64,000 nucleotides of DNA from Fluviicola sp. (GCF_039596395.1 NZ_JBCNJT010000001.1:1709315-1773314); one strand, 5' to 3'. Shown: positions 27,052-35,785, counted from the stretch's first letter. The notes: generated by a model not told the origin, from the sequence alone. Translations and numbers: made by a program.

Positions 27052-27207
27052 TTAATGTACTTTTGGAACAGGATCGAAAGAATTTTCACAATTTTCTATT
27101 TTGATATTTTTAATTTGGAAATTTGGATGTCGGAAGATATTTACTTTTTCATAGGGTTGGTTATTGGTTATAAATTTTGAAACGTAAATCCGGCATCTAA
27201 ATTCCAT
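27052..27207 (-). CDS. Small 51-aa protein after the SUI1 factor (previously easy to miss)
   Basis: A 51-codon frame starts one base after the SUI1 stop codon and is preceded by a strong AGGAGG Shine-Dalgarno-like site, which is formed by the last SUI1 codons and ends 5 nt before the ATG. The protein opens MEFRCRIYVSKFITNNQPYE and ends FDPVPKVH. It alternates hydrophobic and charged residues, which suggests beta strands, and has two Cys. No family was recognised. The tight spacing supports translation with SUI1. The alternative is a chance frame in AT-rich DNA. Confidence 0.5.
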   Translation of the reverse strand: MEFRCRIYVSKFITNNQPYEKVNIFRHPNFQIKNIKIENCENSFDPVPKVH

Positions 27208-27208
27208 T

Positions 27209-27556
27209 TTATCCTCCTTTTCGCTTGGTTTTATAACCTTCTTTTGTCAATAATTCAATGACTTTATCGCGAAAAGATCCCTGAATAATAATTTCCCCGT
27301 CTTTAGCAGTTCCTCCTACTCCGCATTTGGATTTGAGCATTTTTCCCAATTCTTTCAGATCTTCGTCAGTTCCTACAAATCCCTCAACCAAAGTCACTTC
27401 CTTTCCCGCACGTTGTTTTTTATCCAAAGAAACATACAGCAATTGTTTGGCAGGTTCCAACGTTTCGGCCTCTTCATTTTCTTCAAAATCGTACGAGAAA
27501 TCCGGGTTCGTGGAATACACTACATTTACCCGTCCTTTATTGTTTTTCTTACTCAT
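27209..27556 (-). CDS. SUI1/YciH-type translation initiation factor
   Basis: A 115-aa protein whose C-terminal 80 residues form the SUI1/eIF1-like fold (KLLKS-type helix then CGVGGTAKDGEIIIQGSF, and VIELLTKEGYKTKR at the end). The N-terminal 40 residues are charged and probably flexible. YciH-like proteins affect start-site fidelity in bacteria, but the physiological role is little known. It overlaps the lipoprotein gene upstream by 4 nt (ATGA), and a 51-aa frame follows after 1 nt, so it sits inside an operon of cell-envelope genes. Confidence 0.88.
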   Translation of the reverse strand: MSKKNNKGRVNVVYSTNPDFSYDFEENEEAETLEPAKQLLYVSLDKKQRAGKEVTLVEGFVGTDEDLKELGKMLKSKCGVGGTAKDGEIIIQGSFRDKVIELLTKEGYKTKRKGG

Positions 27557-28353
27557 TTGTATTTTTCTATTAGTGTCGCTTTAATGTCATCGGTCAGTAA
27601 ATAGGTTGGATTTTTATCCAACGCCGACCGGATTCCGTTCGGAGAACGAACATCGTATAATATTACGTCTTTTCCAAGTGATTTAACCGCATTTACGTCG
27701 GAAATATCAATATCCGAATTCCGGAAAACCGCGCCTGCTGATAAGTTGTTGTCGGAATAGCTTAAAAACTGATCCGCATCTACCGAATTGTAATACACCT
27801 CAAAGCCCAATCCTTTGATCGTAGGGACAAACCTCCTGGAATTGGTCACGATTGCCAGATTTCCGTTGTAAAAATACTGTTTTGCCTGTTTTAAGGCATC
27901 TATAACACGGGTAGAATCTACCACACCGATTTCTGTTCCGTCCGACTCTTTCAAATCGATCAGTAAACGAATTCCTTTCAGATCGGCAGGGAGATCTGTT
28001 AAGCGGATTAATTGTTCTTTTTCCAGCGATTTGTATTTCAGCCCGGATAAATATCCGTCTTCTTTTTGCGGAATGTACCCCGATCCTGTGGATTCTTCAC
28101 TTAATTCCGGATCGTGGAACAGCCACAAAGTACCGTTAAGCGATAACTGCGCATCTACTTCGACCATCTGTACTTTTTCGAAACTCCGTGCATATTTGTA
28201 GGCTTCCAGGCTGTTATCGTGGTAATTACTGCTGGAAATATGAAGTCCCGCACAGGCATGGCCACCGATCACGACATCCGGATACAAGTCTTTGTGTTTC
28301 TTGCAGGAAAGAAGCACCAAAACCGAAAGTGCTATGCCGAATTTAGAATTCAT
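27553..28353 (-). CDS. Lipoprotein with glycerophosphodiester phosphodiesterase-like TIM barrel
   Basis: A 266-aa protein with a lipobox ending VLLSC (Cys near residue 17). The mature part matches the PI-PLC-like/GDPD family: GGHACAGLHIS near the start with the conserved His, then MVEVDAQLSLNGTLWLFHDPE with the Glu/Asp pair and the catalytic-type His-Asp, and LLIDLKES further on. The family splits glycerophosphodiesters into glycerol 3-phosphate and an alcohol. The first His sits in GGHAC instead of the usual HRG, so activity should be checked. ATG 28353 gives the proper signal peptide; the frame could start 6 codons earlier. Confidence 0.8.
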   Translation of the reverse strand: MNSKFGIALSVLVLLSCKKHKDLYPDVVIGGHACAGLHISSSNYHDNSLEAYKYARSFEKVQMVEVDAQLSLNGTLWLFHDPELSEESTGSGYIPQKEDGYLSGLKYKSLEKEQLIRLTDLPADLKGIRLLIDLKESDGTEIGVVDSTRVIDALKQAKQYFYNGNLAIVTNSRRFVPTIKGLGFEVYYNSVDADQFLSYSDNNLSAGAVFRNSDIDISDVNAVKSLGKDVILYDVRSPNGIRSALDKNPTYLLTDDIKATLIEKYK

Positions 28354-28855
28354 GGTAATATCCGATTTCAAAAAAGTAATTCCACATCAAAAAATGGTTT
28401 CTTCTTTCGTTGTATGCATCGTATTTCCATTCAACCGCCGGACCAATTCCACCCGTGACTGCAACCCGGTTATAGATACCAACATCTAACCTGCAGCCAA
28501 GAAAACTTTCTGTGAGGTGAATCAAGGGATGCTTTTCAGGAATTTTGGTGTTTAAGACCGAATAAGAAAGCCTGATTACGGGAGAAATGGCGATCCAGTC
28601 AATGAGTTTGGAACGGTAGGAAATGTCATAACCGATAGCCGGTTTGAATTGTCCCTGGAAAATGGTGTTGTTTATACCGAATCCGATGAATACTTCGTGG
28701 GAAAGCTTTTTTTTGATGAGTTGGCCGCGTACATGGAAAAAGAAATCCTGCGGATGGTATTGAATATCAGCCCCGATAGAATAAATTGCGGAATCCTGTG
28801 TTTTTCCCAAAAAAGGAATGAATAGAAACACCAAAAAAGCAAGCTTTCGAAACAT
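28343..28855 (-). CDS. Small outer-membrane beta-barrel protein, unknown family
   Basis: A 170-aa protein with a signal peptide (MFRKLAFLVFLFIPFLGKTQ) and alternating polar/hydrophobic strands. It ends NYFFEIGYYHEF, with a C-terminal Phe as in barrel proteins. Eight strands would fit the length. No named family was recognised; acyloxyacyl hydrolase- or OmpW-like barrels are alternatives. It overlaps the lipoprotein gene by 11 nt and heads the operon. Confidence 0.7.
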   Translation of the reverse strand: MFRKLAFLVFLFIPFLGKTQDSAIYSIGADIQYHPQDFFFHVRGQLIKKKLSHEVFIGFGINNTIFQGQFKPAIGYDISYRSKLIDWIAISPVIRLSYSVLNTKIPEKHPLIHLTESFLGCRLDVGIYNRVAVTGGIGPAVEWKYDAYNERRNHFLMWNYFFEIGYYHEF

Positions 28856-28859
28856 GCTT

Positions 28860-28867
28860 CAAAAATA
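28860..28867 (-). promoter_or_regulatory. -7 promoter box abutting the barrel-protein start
   Basis: TATTTTTG on the minus strand, 4 nt from the ATG at 28855; predicts a leaderless operon mRNA. Confidence 0.55.
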
Positions 28868-28887
28868 ACCCAATGCTTTAGCTAAAA

Positions 28888-29028
28888 CTAAAGTTTCGGG
28901 CACTTTTTACAGTGATATCCTTTTCTTTTGTATTTCTTGCAACAATCTTTCTTCTTGTCGCAAGAACAATTATTGCATGTGAACAGAGGTAAAATCGTTT
29001 GCTGGGAGGAAACTTCTTTTTTAACCAT
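28888..29028 (-). CDS. 46-aa Cys-rich, Lys-rich small protein
   Basis: A 46-codon gene too short for usual gene cut-offs. Eight of the last 29 residues are Cys or metal-friendly His: the pattern is C-x2-C-x-C at residues 18-23, C-C at 29-30, His39-Cys40 and C43, with many Lys between (CDKKKDCCKKYKRKGYHC). This could bind a metal ion or cluster, or nucleic acid. No family was recognised. A good promoter (TACCTTTG at 29051-29058, with a TTG 19 nt further upstream) supports expression. It stands alone between the HDAC-like gene and the barrel-protein operon. Confidence 0.7.
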   Translation of the reverse strand: MVKKEVSSQQTILPLFTCNNCSCDKKKDCCKKYKRKGYHCKKCPKL

Positions 29029-29050
29029 CTTTATTTAGACTAATTCTACA

Positions 29051-29058
29051 CAAAGGTA
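29051..29058 (-). promoter_or_regulatory. Promoter of the 46-aa Cys-rich gene
   Basis: TACCTTTG lies 22 nt before the ATG, with TTG 19 nt further upstream on the minus strand. This is the most complete -33/-7 pair noticed in the window. Confidence 0.6.
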
Positions 29059-29110
29059 ATCGTTGAAACTAAATTAGCAAGGATTGTTCACTATTTATTT
29101 TGTTAAAAAC

Positions 29111-29230
29111 AGGTTCAAGACCGATGGCTCAATGGTTCAAAGAGATAAAAGGGTTCAGACCGTTAGATAGTTGAACTTTTCAACCTTTGAACATTTGAAC
29201 ATTTGAACTTTTGAACTTTTGAACTTTTAA
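29111..29230. repeat. GTTCAAAAG-type intergenic repeat, copy 4
   Basis: Right arm with tandem TTTGAACAT and TTTTGAACT units (29169-29228) facing a left arm with GGTTCAAGA, GGTTCAAAG and GGGTTCAG. It abuts the stop codon of the HDAC-like gene. Confidence 0.75.
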
Positions 29231-30139
29231 CTATTTGGAAAATAACTGATGCGCCAATCGGAACACATGCATGTGGGCATTTACAATATCGCGTATATCC
29301 TTGCTGTATCCACCTCCCATACTGCATACAACCGGAATATTCCGTTCCCTGGCAGCATGCAATACAAATTCATCCCTCAGCCGAATACCGTTCTGTGTCA
29401 CCTTCAATTTTCCCAATTTATCAGATTCCAGGATATCGACACCGCATTGATAGAAGATAAAATCCGGATTGAATGCTTCCAGTACCGGGGTGAGTTCTTT
29501 CTTCAAAATACTCAGGTAGCTTTTATCGTCCAGGAAAGTTTCCAGGTGAATGTCTTTATCCGATTGTTCTTTGTGGATCGGGTAATTGGCTCCTCCGTGC
29601 ATACTGAAGGTAAATACTTCCGGAACATTCCGGAATATTTCTGCGGTACCGTTTCCCTGGTGAACATCCAAATCTACAATCAGGATGCTTTTAAACAGTT
29701 TTTGATCCAACAGCCATTGTGCCGCTATTGCCTGGTCGTTCAACAGGCAAAAACCTTCTCCTCTATCTGTAAATGCGTGATGTGTTCCTCCCGCGATGTT
29801 CAGGGCTGCTCCCCCGTTCTTCACCATTTCGGCACACAAGCGCGTTCCTTCCATGATCCTCAATTCGCGGTTGATCAACTCTTCCGTGTGAACAAATCCA
29901 CTCACACGTTGTTCTCTCGGTGAACAATTCAGGTTCAGCAATTTTTGCAGGTATTCTTCCGTGTGCACTTTACGCACGACGTCCAGGTTAATTAAATCGG
30001 GCTGCAAAAAATCGGGTTCTTCCAAAATTCCCTCGTACTGCAATTGTTGGTGCAATAAGCCGTATTTTTCCATCGGAAAGCGGTGATTTTCGGGAACGGA
30101 ATGAATGTAAGAAGGGTGATACGCAACAAAAAAAGACAT
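29231..30139 (-). CDS. Histone deacetylase-like (class II/AcuC type) zinc amidohydrolase
   Basis: A 302-aa member of the arginase/deacetylase superfamily. It has the His pair H120-H121 in GGTHHAF and the zinc ligands in IVDLDVHQGNGT (Asp156, Asp158, His160), with a further Asp in FYQCGVDILESDKLG. A GGGYSKDI glycine loop near the end holds the transition-state Tyr. It removes acetyl or similar groups from lysines, polyamines or small amides; the substrate is not indicated. It starts 1 nt after the SiaB-type kinase gene, so the two are co-translated. Confidence 0.9.
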   Translation of the reverse strand: MSFFVAYHPSYIHSVPENHRFPMEKYGLLHQQLQYEGILEEPDFLQPDLINLDVVRKVHTEEYLQKLLNLNCSPREQRVSGFVHTEELINRELRIMEGTRLCAEMVKNGGAALNIAGGTHHAFTDRGEGFCLLNDQAIAAQWLLDQKLFKSILIVDLDVHQGNGTAEIFRNVPEVFTFSMHGGANYPIHKEQSDKDIHLETFLDDKSYLSILKKELTPVLEAFNPDFIFYQCGVDILESDKLGKLKVTQNGIRLRDEFVLHAARERNIPVVCSMGGGYSKDIRDIVNAHMHVFRLAHQLFSK

Positions 30140-30140
30140 C

Positions 30141-30716
30141 TTAAGCTTGTACTCTGTCTACATCCGTGGAAATGGTGAAAAGCATCAATTCGTCATTTAC
30201 AGGGATGAATTGGTAGTTCAGTAAACTTTTGGATTTCATTCTCATCGTAATGAAACCCAGCCCTGCTCCTCCTTTATCGGAAATCAATCCGTTGTTGAGT
30301 GTTTCCAGGTAAAAAGCTTTTACTTCTTCTTCAGACATTGCATTCAGGCGATCCAGGTACGAAGCCAGTTTTTCCTTTTCGGAGATTTCCGTAAGGTTTC
30401 CCAAAGCAATGCGGTAAGCTTTATCATTGAAAGCAACGATAATCAGAGCTTGTTGTTCGTTATCCCATTTTCTGCCGTGAATCAGGATGTTTTGCAATCC
30501 TTCGATCAGGATAGAAAAAACACGTTTTACCAATGTTTTTTTGTCGCCTGCAGAAATCATGAAATCTTCGGTCGTCAATGTGAAACTATTGACTAAATCC
30601 TGGTTCAACGGACCAAAGTGAGCAACCTGAACGGAATTGAAATGCGCGTCCTTAACGTCTTGAATCCAAGAGGCCAATATTGTTTTGGGTTCTATGTGAA
30701 GCGTACCAGGTTGCAT
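30141..30716 (-). CDS. SiaB-family (DUF6272) protein kinase, HATPase fold
   Basis: A 191-aa protein of the SiaB type. The N-box helix is IEGLQNILIHGRKWDN (Glu and Asn for Mg-ATP), and the glycine-rich lid is DKGGAGLGFITMRMKS near residue 150. In Pseudomonas SiaB phosphorylates SiaC, countering the phosphatase SiaA, to control a diguanylate cyclase and aggregation. No SiaC (DUF1987) gene is visible here; the STAS protein at 25006 could be an alternative target. The ATG 30716 is used, not the in-frame TTG one codon before. A weak box TATATTTA lies about 19 nt upstream. Confidence 0.82.
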   Translation of the reverse strand: MQPGTLHIEPKTILASWIQDVKDAHFNSVQVAHFGPLNQDLVNSFTLTTEDFMISAGDKKTLVKRVFSILIEGLQNILIHGRKWDNEQQALIIVAFNDKAYRIALGNLTEISEKEKLASYLDRLNAMSEEEVKAFYLETLNNGLISDKGGAGLGFITMRMKSKSLLNYQFIPVNDELMLFTISTDVDRVQA

Positions 30717-30763
30717 CAACTGTAAACAGTCAGTAAATATAGCAAAGCAAAAAAGAACTTCTT

Positions 30764-33700
30764 TTAATCAATGAGCAAATGAACATTTCCCTGCCACATT
30801 TTACCGTCCGCAGTTATTAATTGGTAGAAATAAACCCCGTCATCCACTTTTTCTCCGCTCATATCAACACCTCCCCAATTATTTTTATAGTTGTCCGATT
30901 CAAACACCACATTCCCCCAACGATTCTGGATCACCAGTCTGGAGTTCGGTTTCAAATTCGTGATGTAGAACTCATCGTTGGTATGATCTCCGTTAGCCGT
31001 TACGATGTTCGGAATTTTGATCTCTCCGAAGATATCAAACGGTTTCGTAATGGAATCGATACATCCGTCAACGGTTTCTATAACCAAAGTCATGTTGTAA
31101 GTTGCCTCGACCATTGAATTGTAAGTGGCAGAAGATCCTGTTCCTACCAAACCTACTCCTGAAACGGTCCAGCTGTAATTCTGGAAAGGCCCGCCTGTAC
31201 TTGTACTGGTAAAAGTAATCACTTCGCCCGGAGATGCACTCGGATTAGAGATCGAGAAATTGGCATTCGGAGATGGATCCGAACCAACAACTACCAGAGC
31301 TCCGCTTGTTACACATCCGTTCACATCCGTTACTGACAAAGTGTACATTCCCGCAGTCAAATTCGAAATATTCAAAGAAGTCAATGAAGATCCGTCCCAG
31401 GTATAAGTAAACGGCCCGCTTCCGGAAACCTGGATACCGTTGATCGCCCCGTTATTTCCCTGGCAGCTTTCATTCGTTACAATCATTCCCGACATATCTA
31501 TTACCGGCGGCGGAACAACTCCTACAAAAAAGCTTGCATTCACCTGGCAACCGGCATTATCCGTAACTGTCAGGGTGTAATTTCCGGTCGTCAGATTTAT
31601 AGCATTGATCGTATTCTGAACCGGTGTAGTGTTCCAGGAATAGGAATATGGAATCGTTCCACCTGAAACAGTTACTCCAAAAATGGATCCCGATCCCGAA
31701 GCACAATTATCATTGGAAATGACTGCACTATTCGTATTTAAAGCAAGAGTCGATGTATTTGAAACCGTAAACGTTTGCTGCACGGAGCAGTTTTGATCAT
31801 CTGTCACGCTGATTGTGTAGTTTCCGGGTGTCAGATTCGAAATATCCAGCGTTGTAGCACTGATATTTGTCCAGGAAAATGTCGGATTAATTCCTCCGGT
31901 GATCTGCAATCCACTGATAGCACCTGTGTTGGTACAAGTATTTGTGATCGACAAAGAACTTTGATCGAGGATCAATGGAACCACCGGATCAATTGTAAAC
32001 GGCCCGCCGCTTACACTGCATCCGAATGCGTCTGAAACGACTACGTTGTAAGTTCCCGGAGATAAATTCGTTTGATTTAAAGTAGGACTCGCTACTCCGT
32101 TCCAGGTATATGTCAAAGTTCCTGTACCCGTAGCAGTAAGGCCGGAAATTGTTCCGTCATTCATCGCACAGGTTTCATCCGTTGCAACACCATTGGTGGT
32201 GTTCAGTGTAGGCCCCGCGATGTTGTTAACCGTAAAAGGACCTGCGTTGGCAGTACATCCTAAGTTGTCAGTAACCAGCAAATTGTAAGTACCGGAAGGA
32301 ATATTTGAAGGATTCAAAGTATTGTAAGCTCCGGAATTCCAGTTGTAGGTATATCCTGCTTGCCCGCCTGTAACGGTCAATCCTGAAATCGCTCCGTTTG
32401 ATTGGTTACAATGTGCGTCCGTAATGGAAACAGCTGCCGAATTGATCACCGGATTGCTTGAAGCTCCGATAGAAACCGGTCCTGCAGAAGCCGTACAGCC
32501 CATATTATCAGTTACGACCAGGTTATAGGTCCCACTGCTCAAACCGGTAATATCCAACGTTGAATAAGCACCCGAATTCCAGTTGTAGGTTAGTCCTGTT
32601 CCCGTTGCAGTAATTCCGGTGATGCTTCCATTATTCAATCCGCAGGTTGTACCGGTAACCACCATGTTTGAAGTACTGATGGATGGTCCAGGAGATTGGC
32701 CTACATTAAATGGCCCTGCTATGGCATTACATCCGAAAGCATCGGAAACCAGCAAACCGTAAGTTCCACCCGGAATATTCGTGTGATCCAGAGTAGGACT
32801 TGCCACCAAATTCCAACTGTAAGTCAGAGTTCCTGTACCCGTTGCAGTAATCCCGGTGATTGATCCGTCATTTCCGGCACAGGTTTCATTCGTGATTACC
32901 ACTCCGGAAGTATTGATCACCGGTCCTGCAATGTTGTTAACTGTGAAAGGCCCTGCATTTGCGGTACAACCCAGGTTATCCGTAACCTGCAAAGTATAAT
33001 TTCCTGCCTGAATACCGGAAAGGTTCAGCGTGCTATAAGCACCCGAATTCCAGTTGTAAGTGTATCCCGGTTGCCCGCCTGAAACAGTTAATCCCGAAAT
33101 TGCCCCGTTTGATTGGTTACAATGTGCATCCGTAATAGAAACTGCTCCTGCATTAATAACCGGAGCGCTGGAAGTTCCGATGGCAACCGGCCCTACAGAA
33201 GCTGTACACCCGATATTGTCCGTAACAACCAGGTTGTAATTTCCACTGCTCAAACCGGTAATATCCAAAGTGGAATAAGCTCCGGTGTTCCAGTTATAGG
33301 TCAAACCTGTTCCGGTAGCGGTGATTCCGGTGATACTTCCGTTGTTTGCTCCACAGGTCGTTGCTGTAACAAGCATGTTGGTCGTACTGACTACCGGTCC
33401 GGAGTTTTGTCCTACGTTAACCGGTCCCAAAGAAGCTGTACATCCGTTGTTATCCGTAACCACCAGGTTATAAGTTCCTGCGTTCAGTCCTGAGATATTT
33501 AAAGTGGAGTAAGCACCGCTATTCCAGTTATAAGTCAATCCGGTTCCAGTGGCAGTAATTCCTGAAATAGATCCACCACCTCCCATACAGGACGCATTGG
33601 TTACCACCATGTTGGTAGAATTGATTACCGGGCCTCCGGAAGTACCGATCGTGTATGGACCCGAAGTTGCCGTACAACCAATACCGTCAGTGACCAAAAC

Positions 33701-35785
33701 AGTGTAAGAACCCGCCGCAGCGTTGCTTAAATTCATACCGGGAGTTGTAACCCCGTTCCAGGTGATGGTCACTGTTGGTGCACCACCGGAAGTTGTCAGT
33801 CCCGTAATAGATCCGCCTGCCGAACAGGTTGCATTTGTTACTACAGCCGTTCCGGAAATAGTCGGACCTCCGACGGTAACCGTTACCGGAATCCGGAATG
33901 TTCCATTCGGGCAAAAGCCTACATAATAGGTTGTTGTTGCCGTAGCTGATGGAATATTCAGCGTTAATCCTGTTCCCACAGAAGTATTTCCGGTGTAAGT
34001 TGTGTACCATGTAATGTTTGCATTGGTAATCGGTGAAGGTAAAGTACCCTGAACAGTTACCGACAAAGTAGCAGGACTTCCGCTACATACCGCTGCGTTG
34101 TTTGCTATTAAATTGTAATAAGGTTGTGTCGCTAAACTGGAACCAGTGGAACCATTTGTAGCACCATTCGGAGGAAAATTCGCTACGATATTGGTAGTTA
34201 AACTCCCAGCGATAGTAACTATACCGCTATTTCCGCCATTTGTAGATACCGCAGGGGTTCCGGAAGTGTAATTCACAAATCCACCGGCTCCTCCACCTCC
34301 GGGGCCATCTGCCTCCACTCCGGATGCAAACGAACCAAAGTTTAACGCGTTATCTCCACCGTTTCCTCCATTCGCACTTAAAGTCACCGTAGCAGGAATT
34401 GCCGTACCATTCGAAATAATAACGGCACCTCCTCCCCCAGCACCACCGGCTCCATCCACTCCTCTTTTCACTCCGATACCGGCTGTTTGGTTTAGAGGAT
34501 TCGAATTTTGTCCGTTAGCACCGTTTGCTTCTATAGTACCGGTCCCGGTAATAGATCCGTATGATTGAATAAAAACGATCCCGCCCCCGGCACCACCGCT
34601 TCCACCCTGGCTGTTGTCCATTTCACCGGCACCACCGCCACCACCCATAAAAATACGGGTTGCATCGTAGGTCAAAGGATGTCCTCCTAATCCACCTTCT
34701 TTTCTTCTGCTGTCGGCTTGCCATGCAGAATTATTGGGGCCTACTGTTGCTTCATTCTGATCGTTTTGTGCACCGGAATATCCTCCGCGTCCACCTCCCG
34801 AACTATTTGCTGATAGTGGCTCCAACCCATAAAAAGCGGAATAAGCCGGATTTAGAACACCGGTTCCGGTATAAGCTCCTGCTCCGAAGTTTGAACCACC
34901 ACCACCGCCGGCATTTTTGTAATTCCCGCCGCCGCCGCCGTTGGCCGCAGCACCCATTCCGTAACGGGAATAATAAGTAATTGTCAAATCTCCGGTAGCA
35001 GTTGCTGCTCCACCGATTCCTTCTCCTTTTTCGCCACCTTCAGAAGCAGCTGAATACCCAGGTTTTCCTACATCCGTGGCATTTCCCGGACCGTTTGAAG
35101 TATTGTCTGTCACCCCTCCTCTGAAACCATAACCGGAAGCAAGGATTTTAGAGTTTGTTCCGAAATTCACTGTTCCGTTTACTTCCAAAGCTACAATACC
35201 TCCGGTAGCTCCGTTCCAGGCTACAGGAACTACAGTAGCACTTGGATTTAAAGTCAAATTTCCAAGTCTGGGTACACGAACTACCTGTACGTGTCCTGTT
35301 GCGGTGTATGAATTTTTCAAAGCACATCTGACGGTAATACCCGTTGATCCGGAAACAGAAAGGACTTCTGCATATTCGTATTTCCCGGAATTATTGTAAT
35401 TCGTAACCGTTCCCCAGTCTTTGCGGTAATTATTCATATTCCCCAAATCTCCCATTGCACTGTTGGAAAGCGTATAGTTACCACCCCATCCGGCAGGAGC
35501 CGGTTCAGCAGGTGTTGTAACAATATCCAGCGATGCTCCCTGCATTTGAATAATCAGGATCAAATCTCCCGGGGCCAACGCTGTTGTTAGAACAGGTCCA
35601 TTTGTAAGTGTATTTGAAGTAACGGTTAAAGAGGTTGCACCGACAGCAATGTTTGCGGTGACATCCGTGTATGCGTTCAGTACAATCCCTGTTCCGCTAA
35701 CGGTATAATCACCATTCTTGGCTTTCTGACTGAATAAAAAGTTGTTGATTAACAGTAGTAATATGGAAAGAAGGATAGACTTCAT
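30764..35785 (-). CDS. Giant SprB-repeat surface adhesin with gliding-type C-terminal domain
   Basis: A 1673-aa protein. Signal peptide (1-20, NNFLFSQ); a glycine-rich region around 190-530 (GGGGGAGEMDNSQGGSGGAG-like stretches); a disulfide/Ig-like segment around 560-635; then eleven SprB-type repeats of about 79 aa (638-1501), each with a C-x-N-G-x-I-x-G start, Y-x-W centre and NYTLxVTDNxGC end; a PKD domain (about 1505-1585); and a CHU_C type B T9SS domain (about 1587-1673, VIQNRWGNVVFES, GVDMSGEKVDDGVYFY). SprB of Flavobacterium johnsoniae is the gliding adhesin moved along the cell, so a role in surface adhesion or gliding is likely (inference). Repeats 3-5 and 6-8 are a duplicated three-repeat block. 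Confidence 0.88.
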   Translation of the reverse strand: MKSILLSILLLLINNFLFSQKAKNGDYTVSGTGIVLNAYTDVTANIAVGATSLTVTSNTLTNGPVLTTALAPGDLILIIQMQGASLDIVTTPAEPAPAGWGGNYTLSNSAMGDLGNMNNYRKDWGTVTNYNNSGKYEYAEVLSVSGSTGITVRCALKNSYTATGHVQVVRVPRLGNLTLNPSATVVPVAWNGATGGIVALEVNGTVNFGTNSKILASGYGFRGGVTDNTSNGPGNATDVGKPGYSAASEGGEKGEGIGGAATATGDLTITYYSRYGMGAAANGGGGGNYKNAGGGGGSNFGAGAYTGTGVLNPAYSAFYGLEPLSANSSGGGRGGYSGAQNDQNEATVGPNNSAWQADSRRKEGGLGGHPLTYDATRIFMGGGGGAGEMDNSQGGSGGAGGGIVFIQSYGSITGTGTIEANGANGQNSNPLNQTAGIGVKRGVDGAGGAGGGGAVIISNGTAIPATVTLSANGGNGGDNALNFGSFASGVEADGPGGGGAGGFVNYTSGTPAVSTNGGNSGIVTIAGSLTTNIVANFPPNGATNGSTGSSLATQPYYNLIANNAAVCSGSPATLSVTVQGTLPSPITNANITWYTTYTGNTSVGTGLTLNIPSATATTTYYVGFCPNGTFRIPVTVTVGGPTISGTAVVTNATCSAGGSITGLTTSGGAPTVTITWNGVTTPGMNLSNAAAGSYTVLVTDGIGCTATSGPYTIGTSGGPVINSTNMVVTNASCMGGGGSISGITATGTGLTYNWNSGAYSTLNISGLNAGTYNLVVTDNNGCTASLGPVNVGQNSGPVVSTTNMLVTATTCGANNGSITGITATGTGLTYNWNTGAYSTLDITGLSSGNYNLVVTDNIGCTASVGPVAIGTSSAPVINAGAVSITDAHCNQSNGAISGLTVSGGQPGYTYNWNSGAYSTLNLSGIQAGNYTLQVTDNLGCTANAGPFTVNNIAGPVINTSGVVITNETCAGNDGSITGITATGTGTLTYSWNLVASPTLDHTNIPGGTYGLLVSDAFGCNAIAGPFNVGQSPGPSISTSNMVVTGTTCGLNNGSITGITATGTGLTYNWNSGAYSTLDITGLSSGTYNLVVTDNMGCTASAGPVSIGASSNPVINSAAVSITDAHCNQSNGAISGLTVTGGQAGYTYNWNSGAYNTLNPSNIPSGTYNLLVTDNLGCTANAGPFTVNNIAGPTLNTTNGVATDETCAMNDGTISGLTATGTGTLTYTWNGVASPTLNQTNLSPGTYNVVVSDAFGCSVSGGPFTIDPVVPLILDQSSLSITNTCTNTGAISGLQITGGINPTFSWTNISATTLDISNLTPGNYTISVTDDQNCSVQQTFTVSNTSTLALNTNSAVISNDNCASGSGSIFGVTVSGGTIPYSYSWNTTPVQNTINAINLTTGNYTLTVTDNAGCQVNASFFVGVVPPPVIDMSGMIVTNESCQGNNGAINGIQVSGSGPFTYTWDGSSLTSLNISNLTAGMYTLSVTDVNGCVTSGALVVVGSDPSPNANFSISNPSASPGEVITFTSTSTGGPFQNYSWTVSGVGLVGTGSSATYNSMVEATYNMTLVIETVDGCIDSITKPFDIFGEIKIPNIVTANGDHTNDEFYITNLKPNSRLVIQNRWGNVVFESDNYKNNWGGVDMSGEKVDDGVYFYQLITADGKMWQGNVHLLID
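31985..33404 (-). repeat. Two tandem 711-bp blocks inside the SprB-repeat region
   Basis: Repeats 3-4-5 (about 32693-33404) and 6-7-8 (about 31985-32692) match in order: NNGSITGITATGTGLTYNWN, then DAHCNQSNGAISGLTV, then ETC-x-x-NDG. The shared GATTGGTTACAATGTGC word recurs exactly 711 bp apart (32400 and 33111), a whole number of codons. Confidence 0.85.
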
